DNA of 64,000 nucleotides from CAILZL01 sp963791615 (GTDB lineage: Bacteria > Pseudomonadota > Gammaproteobacteria > Steroidobacterales > Steroidobacteraceae). The stretch covers positions 276,503-340,502 of the forward strand of contig CAWBTE010000008.1 of NCBI GenBank assembly GCA_963791615.1, given 5' to 3'. Each line of letters starts with the position of its first letter. Position 1 is the stretch's first letter. The notes beneath the pieces were generated by a model. That model made no database searches and was not told the DNA's origin. It saw nothing but the letters and a program-made list of their open reading frames with translations. The position numbers and the translations under genes are program-made. Positions 28,558-36,680 of the stretch are shown piece by piece.

Positions 28558-29344
28558 CGCCGTTGCCTTTGGTGAAGCGTTTGATGATACCCCTTCCGCT
28601 TTCACGGATAAAAGTGACGATCTCATCCCGCTCATCTGTAGCGGGCATTTCTTCTTCCAGGTATTCTACCGCCTGCGTGGTATTCATACCTTTATTATAT
28701 ATCACCCGGTAAATATCCAGTATATGATTGATGCGCTCAATACTGAAGCCCCGGCGTTTTAAACCAATTGAGTTTACCCCCGCATAGCTTAAGGGTGTAC
28801 GGGCGGCTTTAATATAAGGAGGCACATCTTTACCTACCAATGAACCGCCACTCAGGAAAGCATGCTGTCCGATATTCACAAACTGGTGAACGGCGCACAT
28901 ACCCCCGATAATAGCCCAGTCGCCGATAGTTACATGTCCTGCTACCTGTGTATTATTGCTCATGATGCAATTATCACCCACCAGGCAATCATGGGCAAAA
29001 TGGCAATAGGCCATGATCAGGCAATTTCTGCCGATCACTGTTTTATCCCGGTCCTTGGTTCCCCGGTTTACGGTAACAAATTCCCGGATAGTAGTGCCAT
29101 CCCCGATAAATACATTGGAATATTCGCCCTGGAATTTCAGGTCCTGCGGAATAGCGGCGATGACCGCGCCGGGGAATATCCTGCAATTCTTACCAATGCG
29201 TGCCCCTTCCATGATAGTTACATTGGAGCCAATCCAAGTGCCATCACCTATCTCCACATCCTGGTGAATGACCGTAAACGGATCAACCTTCACATTGGTG
29301 GCCAGTCTTGCATTTGGATGAATATATGTATGCGGATGGATCAT
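28538..29344 (-). CDS. lpxA: UDP-N-acetylglucosamine O-acyltransferase LpxA
   Basis: 268-residue left-handed parallel beta-helix enzyme that starts lipid A synthesis by transferring a hydroxyacyl chain from ACP to UDP-GlcNAc. Hexapeptide repeats are visible throughout (IGDGTWIGSNVTI, IGKNCRIFPGAV). The catalytic His is in MAYCHFAHDC (H118), followed by NNTQVAGHVTIGD and the C-terminal helical domain (LKRRGFSIERINHI). Complete and free of frameshifts. The ABC ATPase gene is fused to its 3' end by an overlap. Confidence 0.96.
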   Translation of the reverse strand: MIHPHTYIHPNARLATNVKVDPFTVIHQDVEIGDGTWIGSNVTIMEGARIGKNCRIFPGAVIAAIPQDLKFQGEYSNVFIGDGTTIREFVTVNRGTKDRDKTVIGRNCLIMAYCHFAHDCLVGDNCIMSNNTQVAGHVTIGDWAIIGGMCAVHQFVNIGQHAFLSGGSLVGKDVPPYIKAARTPLSYAGVNSIGLKRRGFSIERINHILDIYRVIYNKGMNTTQAVEYLEEEMPATDERDEIVTFIRESGRGIIKRFTKGNGDDDLSI

Positions 29345-29363
29345 GCAGCAGGTTACAAAAAAG

Positions 29364-29394
29364 CCACGCTTTTAAGCGTGACCGTGCAAAGGTA
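29364..29394 (-). promoter_or_regulatory. lpxA promoter box with hairpin at the transcript 5' end
   Basis: On the minus strand TACCTTTG (29387-29394) matches TAnnTTTG, so the transcript should start near 29383. Immediately after it is a short hairpin (29365-29371 with 29374-29380), followed by a run of six T in front of the start codon at 29344. The arrangement could be a weak attenuator, or a 5' stem-loop that protects the mRNA. Confidence 0.45.
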
Positions 29395-29497
29395 ATTGTT
29401 ACGGCCAAAAACGGAAGTTTTTTTAGCTATATATAGTTAAAACTCAGGCTGTAGAATTTTTATGGTTATTCCTTGCTGAAAATCGGGCATGCGCCTG

Positions 29498-29505
29498 TAA
29501 ATTTG
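29498..29505 (+). promoter_or_regulatory. -7 box of the AraC-type regulator (TAAATTTG)
   Basis: Exact TAnnTTTG box eight bases before the ATG at 29514; the predicted leader is about five bases. Confidence 0.45.
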
Positions 29506-29513
29506 TATTCTTC

Positions 29514-30455
29514 ATGCATACTCCTCCGGATATACTCGCACTTTCCTTTAAGCAGGCCCCTATGCAGGAGCAAATGGTATTATTGCATGAAAAGGAGCAG
29601 CAAATGCCGGGATCTGTTCAATATGCCATCAAAAGGTACAGCCATCACCAGCAATGGAATATGGATGATACCGGGATGATGGTCTATCATTATGAAAAAA
29701 GCGAGCCTAAAGAAAATTACCTCGAGCTGAAATTTTGTGTTTTCGGTAATATGTACTGCAAACAAAAGGATACGGAATGTAATATGTGCAGGGCGGGCTT
29801 GTCAAAAAACTGTTCGGATAAAGTGAATAGCGTAGATGTGCTGAGTTTTAAATTTTCCCCGGCGCATTTATCACAGTTTGTAAAGCCACGTCATACAACA
29901 GATACGCTGAGTGAAGATATCCTGAATTTCAAACGGCCGTCTTCTTTTACCAAAATACTTCCGTTGTGCGGCAAAACAAGGATGGTGATCGAGGCATTAT
30001 TGAATCATAACTATACTGACAGCCTCGAAAATATTTATATCAATGCACAGGTGCAGATGCTGTTGCTGTACAGCATGGATTGTATGATCGGGGAAAAAGA
30101 AATTGATACCGTTAATTGCAAGTTCCTGGCGAATGAGGCTGACAGGGATAAGATCGTGAAAGCAAGAGAAGTGCTGATACAGCATATTGGTGAACCGATC
30201 ACCATCAAAGAACTCAGCCGTAAAGTGGCGATCAACGAATGTTACCTGAAAAAAGGGTTTAAAGAAATGTTCGGTACCACCATATTTGACTTTTATCAAA
30301 GCCAGCGGATGGAACATGCACGCTACCTGCTCTATGAAAAAGGATTAAGTGTGACGGATGTATCCATGATGCTGGGTTATTCATCTATTTCGCATTTCTC
30401 TACTGCATTCAAGAAGCATACAGGGCTGAAGCCCTGTGAACTGTTGTTTCGATAG
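29514..30455 (+). CDS. AraC-family regulator with N-terminal cysteine cluster
   Basis: 313 residues. The C-terminus is an AraC/XylS double helix-turn-helix: ITIKELSRKVAINECYLKKG, then SVTDVSMMLGYSSISHFSTA and a final AFKKHTGLKP. The N-terminal part lacks a known cupin signature but carries C75, C82, C89, C92 and C100 (YCKQKDTECNMCRAG), a spacing that could bind an iron-sulfur cluster or metal. It lies just upstream of the haem c cluster, in the same orientation, and probably regulates it. The sensed signal (redox state, metal or a gas) is inference. Confidence 0.87.
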   Translation: MHTPPDILALSFKQAPMQEQMVLLHEKEQQMPGSVQYAIKRYSHHQQWNMDDTGMMVYHYEKSEPKENYLELKFCVFGNMYCKQKDTECNMCRAGLSKNCSDKVNSVDVLSFKFSPAHLSQFVKPRHTTDTLSEDILNFKRPSSFTKILPLCGKTRMVIEALLNHNYTDSLENIYINAQVQMLLLYSMDCMIGEKEIDTVNCKFLANEADRDKIVKAREVLIQHIGEPITIKELSRKVAINECYLKKGFKEMFGTTIFDFYQSQRMEHARYLLYEKGLSVTDVSMMLGYSSISHFSTAFKKHTGLKPCELLFR

Positions 30456-30593
30456 ATTTAAGGTAAATTTACTTTCCTTCTTATAATAATTACGGGACTA
30501 TTCCCGTTCTTTTCACAATCGAATCCGCAATTCCCCATTTTATATTTATAAATACGCTCTGTGACAATAGTCACAGGACACATGGCATAATTC

Positions 30594-30998
30594 TTGAATA
30601 TTCGTTTGTCACAAATGCGTCAAATCCTGCTAATATCAATCATTGGAATCCATCTTATCGGAAATACCAAGATCAGCCAGGTATTCAAATTACCCAACCT
30701 GATGGATCATTACTTTGAACATCATCGCCAGAACAGGAACCTGAACTTTTTTGAATTTCTTGCCATGCATTACGGGGGCGATGATGGAACTTATGCAGAT
30801 GACGAAAAAGATAGCCAGCTCCCTTGCCATAATTTGCATCATAATACAATTTCAGTTGTTTGTTTCCAAATAGTACAGGATGCGCCTATCCTTGATATTG
30901 TTACTCTTTACAATGCAAAAGAATATGGAAGACCATTGCAAACTAATCTTCCTCCAAAACACGGGACATCTCTTCTTCAGCCACCGCGACCAGCCTGA
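30594..30998 (+). CDS. Small conserved hypothetical protein with HYGGDDGT motif
   Basis: 134 residues, perhaps starting at the internal MRQILLISIIGIHL (30615). An N-terminal hydrophobic stretch could be a signal peptide or membrane anchor. The middle motif NFFEFLAMHYGGDDGTYADD followed by DSQLPCHN is one I associate with small Bacteroidota proteins found near metal-efflux or redox genes. Function unknown. Downstream intergenic DNA to 31192 shows nothing else. Confidence 0.6.
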   Translation: MNIRLSQMRQILLISIIGIHLIGNTKISQVFKLPNLMDHYFEHHRQNRNLNFFEFLAMHYGGDDGTYADDEKDSQLPCHNLHHNTISVVCFQIVQDAPILDIVTLYNAKEYGRPLQTNLPPKHGTSLLQPPRPA

Positions 30999-31192
30999 TT
31001 TATTTTTACGATTCGATCTGTAGATTGATACCAGGCTAAATCTTGCCAGGTGTTGATATATATCCCATGATCGTATCAATCCGCCATTTCCTTTTTTATT
31101 AAACAACGTATTATCAGTCATCTTTTGTAATCATGGATGGTTGCATCCTGCCCGGCATAACGGGTAAGATTGTCTATTAAAAAAATAATTGT

Positions 31193-31897
31193 ATGATGTA
31201 CAAACGGATCCTGTTTAAGGCGATCCTTTTATTTGCCGCTGTGCTGATATTCTTCGCCTGTCGTCATCAGTTGGATGGTGTGAATAATGGTAGCAATGGT
31301 GGGACACCTCCGGCAGTTTCCAACTGTAGCCCGGATTCAGTGTATTTCGTAAACGAGGTATTGCCGATCATTTCATCTAATTGTACGATGAGTGGCTGCC
31401 ATGATAATGTAACTCATGCGGATGGTGTAAATCTTACTACCTACACTAAGATCATGCAGTATGTTTCTCCGGGTAATGCATCCAACAGTAAATTATATAA
31501 GGTAATTATCAAAACAAATGGTGACAGGATGCCGCCAGCCCCAATGGCTCCTCTTACAGCTGATCAGAAAGCAAAGATCCAGAAATGGATCAACCAGGGA
31601 GCTAAGAATAATAATTGTGTGGGTAGTTGTGATACAACTGTATTTACTTATAGCGTGGCAGTCAAGACTATCATGAGTAATAAATGCGTTGGTTGTCACA
31701 ACCCTTCCAACATGGGTGGAAATATTGATCTGTCAACATACAACGCTGTAAAGGCTACCGCATTGAACGGTAAACTATATGGTTCGGTAGCCAACCAGCC
31801 GGGATATTCACCTATGCCAAAAAATTCATCCAAACTTCCTGATTGTGAAATACGGCAAATACAAAAATGGATCAATGCCGGATCACTTAATAATTAA
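31193..31897 (+). CDS. Di-haem c-type cytochrome lipoprotein
   Basis: 234 residues. Signal ends at a lipobox with C23 (LIFFAC). Two haem sites: an unusual CTMSGCH (C64, C69, H70; CX4CH) and a standard CVGCH (C165, C168, H169). Candidate sixth ligands are M113 (DRMPPAP) and a methionine in YSPMPKNS. Each half ends with the same KWIN-GA or KWINAGSL motif, so the protein is a duplication of one cytochrome domain. Probably outer-membrane anchored. First gene of the haem c group. Confidence 0.85.
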   Translation: MMYKRILFKAILLFAAVLIFFACRHQLDGVNNGSNGGTPPAVSNCSPDSVYFVNEVLPIISSNCTMSGCHDNVTHADGVNLTTYTKIMQYVSPGNASNSKLYKVIIKTNGDRMPPAPMAPLTADQKAKIQKWINQGAKNNNCVGSCDTTVFTYSVAVKTIMSNKCVGCHNPSNMGGNIDLSTYNAVKATALNGKLYGSVANQPGYSPMPKNSSKLPDCEIRQIQKWINAGSLNN

Positions 31898-31908
31898 AAT
31901 CCAAAATA

Positions 31909-32289
31909 ATGAAAACAATTCTTTCAATTCTTGCAGTAGCCATTTGTGCGGTTTCCTTAACCTCCTGTTATTATGACAAAGAGGAATTATTATATGGCTC
32001 CGGCAACACTCCCTGCACAGATACGGCAGGTGTCGTTTCTTATGCACAGAAAGTAGTACCCATGTTTCAGCAGTATTGCTACAGTTGCCATGCCGGCAAT
32101 TTTCCATCCGGCAACATTGTGATGGGCACTTATGCAACAGATAAAGCTATTGGGCAGAATGGCAAGCTCTATGGTTCTATCAATCATACATCTGGTTTTT
32201 CTGCTATGCCACAGGGGATGCCGAAAATGAGTAATTGCCAGATTGCTGTTGTTAAAAAATGGATAGACACAGGTATGCCGAACAATTAA
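31909..32289 (+). CDS. Mono-haem c-type cytochrome lipoprotein
   Basis: 126 residues with a lipobox (LTSC, C20) and one haem motif CYSCH (C57, C60, H61). The C-terminus (NCQIAVVKKWIDTGMPNN) matches the half-domain end of the preceding cytochrome, so it is a shorter paralogue. Starts 12 bases after that gene and is surely in the same operon. Confidence 0.88.
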   Translation: MKTILSILAVAICAVSLTSCYYDKEELLYGSGNTPCTDTAGVVSYAQKVVPMFQQYCYSCHAGNFPSGNIVMGTYATDKAIGQNGKLYGSINHTSGFSAMPQGMPKMSNCQIAVVKKWIDTGMPNN

Positions 32290-32309
32290 AATAATAAAAA
32301 GTAATTACA

Positions 32310-32429
32310 ATGGAGAGTAAAAAAATAATATGGAGAATAATGGTTGGAACACTAATGCTGATTGCATTGGCAGTGGTTTATATTATTATTCCTGCTGTCA
32401 TTGCCGGCATCTTTTCACTGGTAAAATAG
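32310..32429 (+). CDS. 39-residue single-pass membrane protein
   Basis: Short frame MESKKIIWRIMVG followed by a hydrophobic span (LMLIALAVVYIIIPAVIAGI) and a C-terminal FSLVK. It sits between the cytochrome and OB-fold genes with small gaps and an A-rich upstream region. It is the size of small accessory subunits of electron-transport complexes, but no family is recognised. Confidence 0.5.
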   Translation: MESKKIIWRIMVGTLMLIALAVVYIIIPAVIAGIFSLVK

Positions 32430-32502
32430 CGTCAATGAAAAGTTATTTAATGAAACCACATAAGTTCACCTTTTCAAGAACAATATTTTAAATACCACCA
32501 TC

Positions 32503-32958
32503 ATGAAAAAAGGAAAAAAAATACTGATCATCCTGGGTGTGATACTCGTAGTAGCTGCCGCAGCGGCATTCTATATCTATAAAGAGTATAACAGAACGCA
32601 TAAAGATACAGCAGACCTGGAGCCGGATTATTCTCTCAGCGCCACTAACCTGATCCAGGAATTTGAAACCGGTGAGCAGGCGGCAAATAAAAAATACTGG
32701 GATAAGATAATAGAAGTGGATGGCGTAGTAAAGGATATTTCAAAGGACGACAAGGGATTTTATTCCGTGGTACTTGGAGATACAGCATCTATGTCGTCAG
32801 TGCGCTGTAGTCTGGACAGTGTACATAATGTAGAGGCGGCTGTATTTAAAAAAGGGAGCACGGCTTCCTTGCGCGGTATTTGCACCGGGTTCAATGCTGA
32901 TGAATTACTTGGTTCAGATGTCATCCTGGTTCGTTGCGCAGTCATTTCAAAAAAATAA
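32503..32958 (+). CDS. OB-fold protein with N-terminal membrane anchor
   Basis: 151 residues. A single transmembrane helix follows a KKGKKIL start (ILIILGVILVVAAAAAFYIY). The outside part (YWDKIIEVDGVVKDISKDDK, VVLGDTASMSSVRCSL, GSTASLRGICTGF) is a tRNA_anti-like OB fold, known from many Bacteroidota lipoproteins. It probably faces the periplasm. Partner and role unknown; next to YceI. Confidence 0.78.
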   Translation: MKKGKKILIILGVILVVAAAAAFYIYKEYNRTHKDTADLEPDYSLSATNLIQEFETGEQAANKKYWDKIIEVDGVVKDISKDDKGFYSVVLGDTASMSSVRCSLDSVHNVEAAVFKKGSTASLRGICTGFNADELLGSDVILVRCAVISKK

Positions 32959-32984
32959 TTTTAATAAAAACTAAAAACACGATT

Positions 32985-33545
32985 ATGAAAAACCTTTTAG
33001 TACTGCTGGTGGCTATAACATTTTTAGCCAGTAGCGCTCAATCGCAAAAATATTTTACCAAGAGTGGTAAGATCAATTTTGATGCAACATCTTCGGGATC
33101 TCCTGAAAAGATCGAAGGAGTGAATAAGACTGTTACCTGTGTGGTAGATACCAAAACCGGTAATATGCAGTTTGCTGCTCTTATGAAAGGGTTTGAATTT
33201 GAAAGGGCATTAATGGAAGAGCATTTTAACGAGAATTATGCAGAGAGTGAAAAATTTCCCAAAGCAGAATTCAAAGGCGCGATATCCAACAATGATAAAG
33301 TCATTTATACAAAAGACGGCACTTATCCGGTGACGGTAAAAGGTAAACTGACCATCCATGGAGAAACAAAAGATGTGGAAACACAAGGCAAACTAACTAT
33401 ACAGGGCGGGAAAATAAGTACGGTAGCTGAGTTTAATGTTCTTCTTGCTGATTTTAAAATAGCGATTCCGGGTTTGGTGGCAGATAAAATTTCTACATCT
33501 GCTAAAATTACAATAAGCTGCTCACTCGAACTATTGAAAGGGTAA
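32985..33545 (+). CDS. YceI-family periplasmic protein
   Basis: 186 residues from the ATG at 32985, with a signal peptide (MKNLLVLLVAITFLASSAQS). Lipocalin-like YceI fold: YFTKSGKINFDATS, EHFNENYAESEKFPKAEFKG, YPVTVKGKLTIHGETKDVE and a final TISCSLELLKG. Members bind polyisoprenoid or quinone-like molecules in the periplasm. That suits a cluster of redox lipoproteins, but the ligand here is unknown. Confidence 0.9.
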   Translation: MKNLLVLLVAITFLASSAQSQKYFTKSGKINFDATSSGSPEKIEGVNKTVTCVVDTKTGNMQFAALMKGFEFERALMEEHFNENYAESEKFPKAEFKGAISNNDKVIYTKDGTYPVTVKGKLTIHGETKDVETQGKLTIQGGKISTVAEFNVLLADFKIAIPGLVADKISTSAKITISCSLELLKG

Positions 33546-33558
33546 AATAAAAAACTTA

Positions 33559-34464
33559 ATGATCATGAAAAATTTTGTATTTCGCCTGGCTTTAGCGGCG
33601 GTTGTATTATTCGTCAGTAATGGAGTTATTGCACAAGATGAAGATCTGCTCAAGTTGCTGGGAAACGACCAACCTAAAAAGGAGATCGTCAAGAATGCAT
33701 TCAAATCACCAAGGGTGATTAGCGGTCACTCTATGGAATTCCTGCGCCCGGGTACCATGGACTTCCGCATACTTCACCGTTTCGGGCAACTGAACGAGGG
33801 GTATAAGAATTTCTTTGGATTGGACCAGGCCAGTATGCGTATGGGTTTTGATTTTGGGATATTTCAAAACCTGATGGCGGGATTTGGCCGCAGCACGTAT
33901 AAAAAAGAACTGGATGCCTATATCAAATACGCCCCTTTTCTTCAATCAACCGGTGAAGGGGCTTTCCCTTTTACCATTGCATTGGTTTCCGGCATTACTA
34001 TGGATGGCATGCCATGGGCCGATCCTTCACGCAAGAACTTTTTTACTTCGAAGCTGGCTTATTATTTCCAGGCTATTGTTGGAAGAAAGATCACAGAAGG
34101 GTTTACTCTCCAGCTTTCTCCCACCATGGTGCATAAGAACCTGGTTCAGCTTGGTGCAGAATCAAATAACATCTATGCAGTAGGTGTTGGCGGTCGTCTT
34201 CGCTTATCCAAAAGGATATCCCTTACAGCCGATTATTATCATGTGTATAATCCATTACTGGATATTGAATACCAGGATCCGCTGGCTGTAGGCGTTGATA
34301 TTGAAACCGGCGGCCACGTTTTTCAATTGCATTTTTCCAATTCTACAGGTATGAACGAAAGGGCTTTTATTACTGAGACAACCGGCAGATGGGGAAAAAC
34401 GGAAATACGATTTGGTTTCAACCTGTCAAGGGTGTTCCAGATCAAAAAGAAAAAACTGAAATAA
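33559..34464 (+). CDS. DUF5777-family outer-membrane beta-barrel protein
   Basis: 301 residues; the start may be the second Met (33565). Signal peptide to about residue 26 (SNGVIAQDED). The body has the alternating amphipathic strands of a beta-barrel (FRILHRFGQLNEGYKNFFGLD, AGFGRSTYKKELDAYIKY, GRLRLSKRISLTADYYHVYN), as in DUF5777 proteins that typically accompany YceI and haem c lipoproteins in this phylum. Possibly the outer-membrane pore of the module. Confidence 0.82.
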   Translation: MIMKNFVFRLALAAVVLFVSNGVIAQDEDLLKLLGNDQPKKEIVKNAFKSPRVISGHSMEFLRPGTMDFRILHRFGQLNEGYKNFFGLDQASMRMGFDFGIFQNLMAGFGRSTYKKELDAYIKYAPFLQSTGEGAFPFTIALVSGITMDGMPWADPSRKNFFTSKLAYYFQAIVGRKITEGFTLQLSPTMVHKNLVQLGAESNNIYAVGVGGRLRLSKRISLTADYYHVYNPLLDIEYQDPLAVGVDIETGGHVFQLHFSNSTGMNERAFITETTGRWGKTEIRFGFNLSRVFQIKKKKLK

Positions 34465-34591
34465 CAGCACTTTTAAAAAACCTTTTTGCCAATTAAAATT
34501 ATGCCCGGTAATACCCCACAACAGTATGCCGGGATTTATATACAGTGCGATCCGGTACTTTAATTAAAACGTAAACTTAAAATCACTACTT

Positions 34592-36625
34592 ATGAAAACA
34601 ACACTTGTGGTGCTGGCGCTTATCGCAGGCTTAGCGATGTTCCAGCTTTTTAACTCATGCCGTCATGAGCTTCCTCATGATTATTGCCAGACAAATCCTA
34701 TTCAGCTGACTGCTACATCAACCAGTGCAGCAGGTAGCCAGGCTAATGGAACTATTACTGCAACAGCTATTGGTGGCTATGGTTTCAAATACAGTCTTAA
34801 CGGCGGCCCTTACAAGGATACTGGTTACTTCTCCGGGCTGCAGCCTCTTCAGAATTATAATGTAACAGCAAAAAATTCCTGGGGATGTTCTGATACAGTG
34901 GTTGTAGCTGTTAATTCCGTCAATCCCTGCGAAGGGGTTATCATTGTAATGTCTGTTACTAAAACGGATGCTACCTCCGGTCAATCCAACGGATCTGTAA
35001 CGGCTTCTGCCACCGGCGGATCAGGATTTACTTATAGTATTAATGGTACAACTTTTCAATCTTCCGGAACATTCAACGGTTTAGCTGCGGGTAATTATAC
35101 AATTACTGCTAAAAATTCCAATGGATGTACAGGTACTTCACAGGTTACTATCGGTGTGAATAATCCTTGCGCGGGTATTACAGTTACTGTGACTACAACA
35201 CAGGTAAACCCGACAGTTGGGCAATCCAATGGAAGTATTACGGCTTCCGCAAGTGGTGGCTCCGGATTTACCTATAGTCTCAATAATGGCGCTTATCAAA
35301 GCAGCGGTATATTTTCAGGATTAGCTGAAGCTAACTATACCATCACTGCAAAAAATTCAAATGGATGTACAGGTATAAAACAGGTATCACTTACCGGAGT
35401 TGATCCCTGCGCCGGTGTTACAATAACAGTAACAACTACACAAGTAAATCCGATGACGGGGCAATCCAATGGAAGTATTACTGCTTCGGCAACAGGAGGT
35501 ACAGGATTTACCTATAGTTTGAATAGTGGAACTTACCAGACTTCCGGCACCTTTACCGGACTTGCTACAGGCAACTATGCTATTACAGCTAAAAATTCAA
35601 ATGGCTGTACCGGGTTAACACAGGTTGCATTAGGCAGTACCAATCCTTGTACCGGTGTTACAATAACAGTAACAACTACACAAGTAAATCCGACGACGGG
35701 GCAATCCAATGGAAGTATTACAGCTTCAGCAACAGGTGGTACGGGATTTACGTATAGTTTAAATGGAGGAGCCTACCAGGCCTCAGGTACGTTTAGCGGG
35801 TTAGCTGCAGGCTCATATACCATTTCCGCAAAAAATTCAAATGGCTGTCTTGGCTCGAAACAAGTAACATTAACGGCAACTAATCCCTGTACAGGTGTTA
35901 CGGTAGCAGTAACAACTACACAAGTAAACCCGGCAACAGGACAATCCAACGGAAGTATTATTGCTTCAGCGACAGGCGGTACAGGATTTACGTATAATTT
36001 AAATGGGAGTGCTTATCAGGCATCGGGAACGTTTAGCGGGTTAGCGGCGGGAACCTATACCATTTCTGCTAAGAATTCAAATGGTTGTCTTGGTTCAGTA
36101 CAGGTAACACTTACAGCATCTAACCCATGTACCAATACAACTATAACCCTTACCAGTGTCGTTGTTAATTATACACCATGCCTGGCGCCTGCCAGCGGAA
36201 AGGTCACGGTTACAGCTTCAGGTTCTTCGGGCTATACCTACAATATCAACAATGGCGCTTACCAGGCAAGTAACGTGTTTTCCAATCTGGCAGCCTCAGC
36301 TTATACTATCGGTGTCAAGGATCTGAATGGATGTACTAAAACAGGAACGGCAACTGTTGGTACTACAGCTTCAGGCCCTCTTTTTGCAGCAGTAAGAAAT
36401 ATTATCAGTACACGTTGCAGTGGTTCCGGGTGTCACATGAATGGTGACAATGCGGCTGGTTATAATTTTGATGCTGATTGCAACGTAGTATCTCAATGGA
36501 GTAAGATCAATTCTTCTTCTGTTACGGGTAGCAATATGCCAAAATCGCCCCAGGCAAAATTGACAACGGCAGAAAAAACAGCGATCACCAACTGGATCAA
36601 TGCCGGGCATTTATATACGAATTAA
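34592..36625 (+). CDS. SprB-like repeat lipoprotein with C-terminal haem c domain
   Basis: 677 residues. Lipobox C23 (QLFNSC). One divergent repeat is followed by five 80-residue repeats of the SprB type (each with NPC-x-GVTITVTTTQVNP, QSNGSITASATGG, GFTYSLN, KNSNGC) and a last divergent copy. The final 75 residues are a cytochrome domain with CSGSGCH (C609, C614, H615; CX4CH), NMPKSPQAKLT and the TNWINAGHLYTN end seen in the neighbouring cytochromes. A long adhesin-like stalk carrying a haem at its tip or base is unusual. SprB-type repeats normally belong to surface adhesins and gliding proteins. The third haem protein of the cluster; followed by a terminator. Confidence 0.85.
   Translation: MKTTLVVLALIAGLAMFQLFNSCRHELPHDYCQTNPIQLTATSTSAAGSQANGTITATAIGGYGFKYSLNGGPYKDTGYFSGLQPLQNYNVTAKNSWGCSDTVVVAVNSVNPCEGVIIVMSVTKTDATSGQSNGSVTASATGGSGFTYSINGTTFQSSGTFNGLAAGNYTITAKNSNGCTGTSQVTIGVNNPCAGITVTVTTTQVNPTVGQSNGSITASASGGSGFTYSLNNGAYQSSGIFSGLAEANYTITAKNSNGCTGIKQVSLTGVDPCAGVTITVTTTQVNPMTGQSNGSITASATGGTGFTYSLNSGTYQTSGTFTGLATGNYAITAKNSNGCTGLTQVALGSTNPCTGVTITVTTTQVNPTTGQSNGSITASATGGTGFTYSLNGGAYQASGTFSGLAAGSYTISAKNSNGCLGSKQVTLTATNPCTGVTVAVTTTQVNPATGQSNGSIIASATGGTGFTYNLNGSAYQASGTFSGLAAGTYTISAKNSNGCLGSVQVTLTASNPCTNTTITLTSVVVNYTPCLAPASGKVTVTASGSSGYTYNINNGAYQASNVFSNLAASAYTIGVKDLNGCTKTGTATVGTTASGPLFAAVRNIISTRCSGSGCHMNGDNAAGYNFDADCNVVSQWSKINSSSVTGSNMPKSPQAKLTTAEKTAITNWINAGHLYTN
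34925..36124 (+). repeat. Five tandem 240-bp repeats coding for SprB-like units
   Basis: Unit starts (CCCTGC or CCTTG-like) recur at 34925, 35165, 35405, 35645 and 35885, with a sixth divergent start at 36125. Each unit is exactly 240 bases, so there are no indels over 1.2 kb. This contrasts with the frameshifted regions elsewhere in the window. Confidence 0.9.
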
Positions 36626-36648
36626 TAAAAACATAAGAAATCAGGTTC

Positions 36649-36680
36649 AGAGCGGAGATATATTTCTCCGCTCTTTTTTT
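36649..36680 (+). terminator. Strong Rho-independent terminator of the haem c cluster
   Basis: Ten-bp perfect stem (36649-36658 with 36665-36674), six-base loop and seven or more T after it. Directly behind the SprB-like cytochrome and convergent with dinD. Confidence 0.92.

Noticed and set aside
34925..36124. Regular 240-bp spacing as a CRISPR array or satellite
   Set aside because: The units are coding, long and translated as SprB-like repeats in one frame; no short repeat/spacer structure is present.
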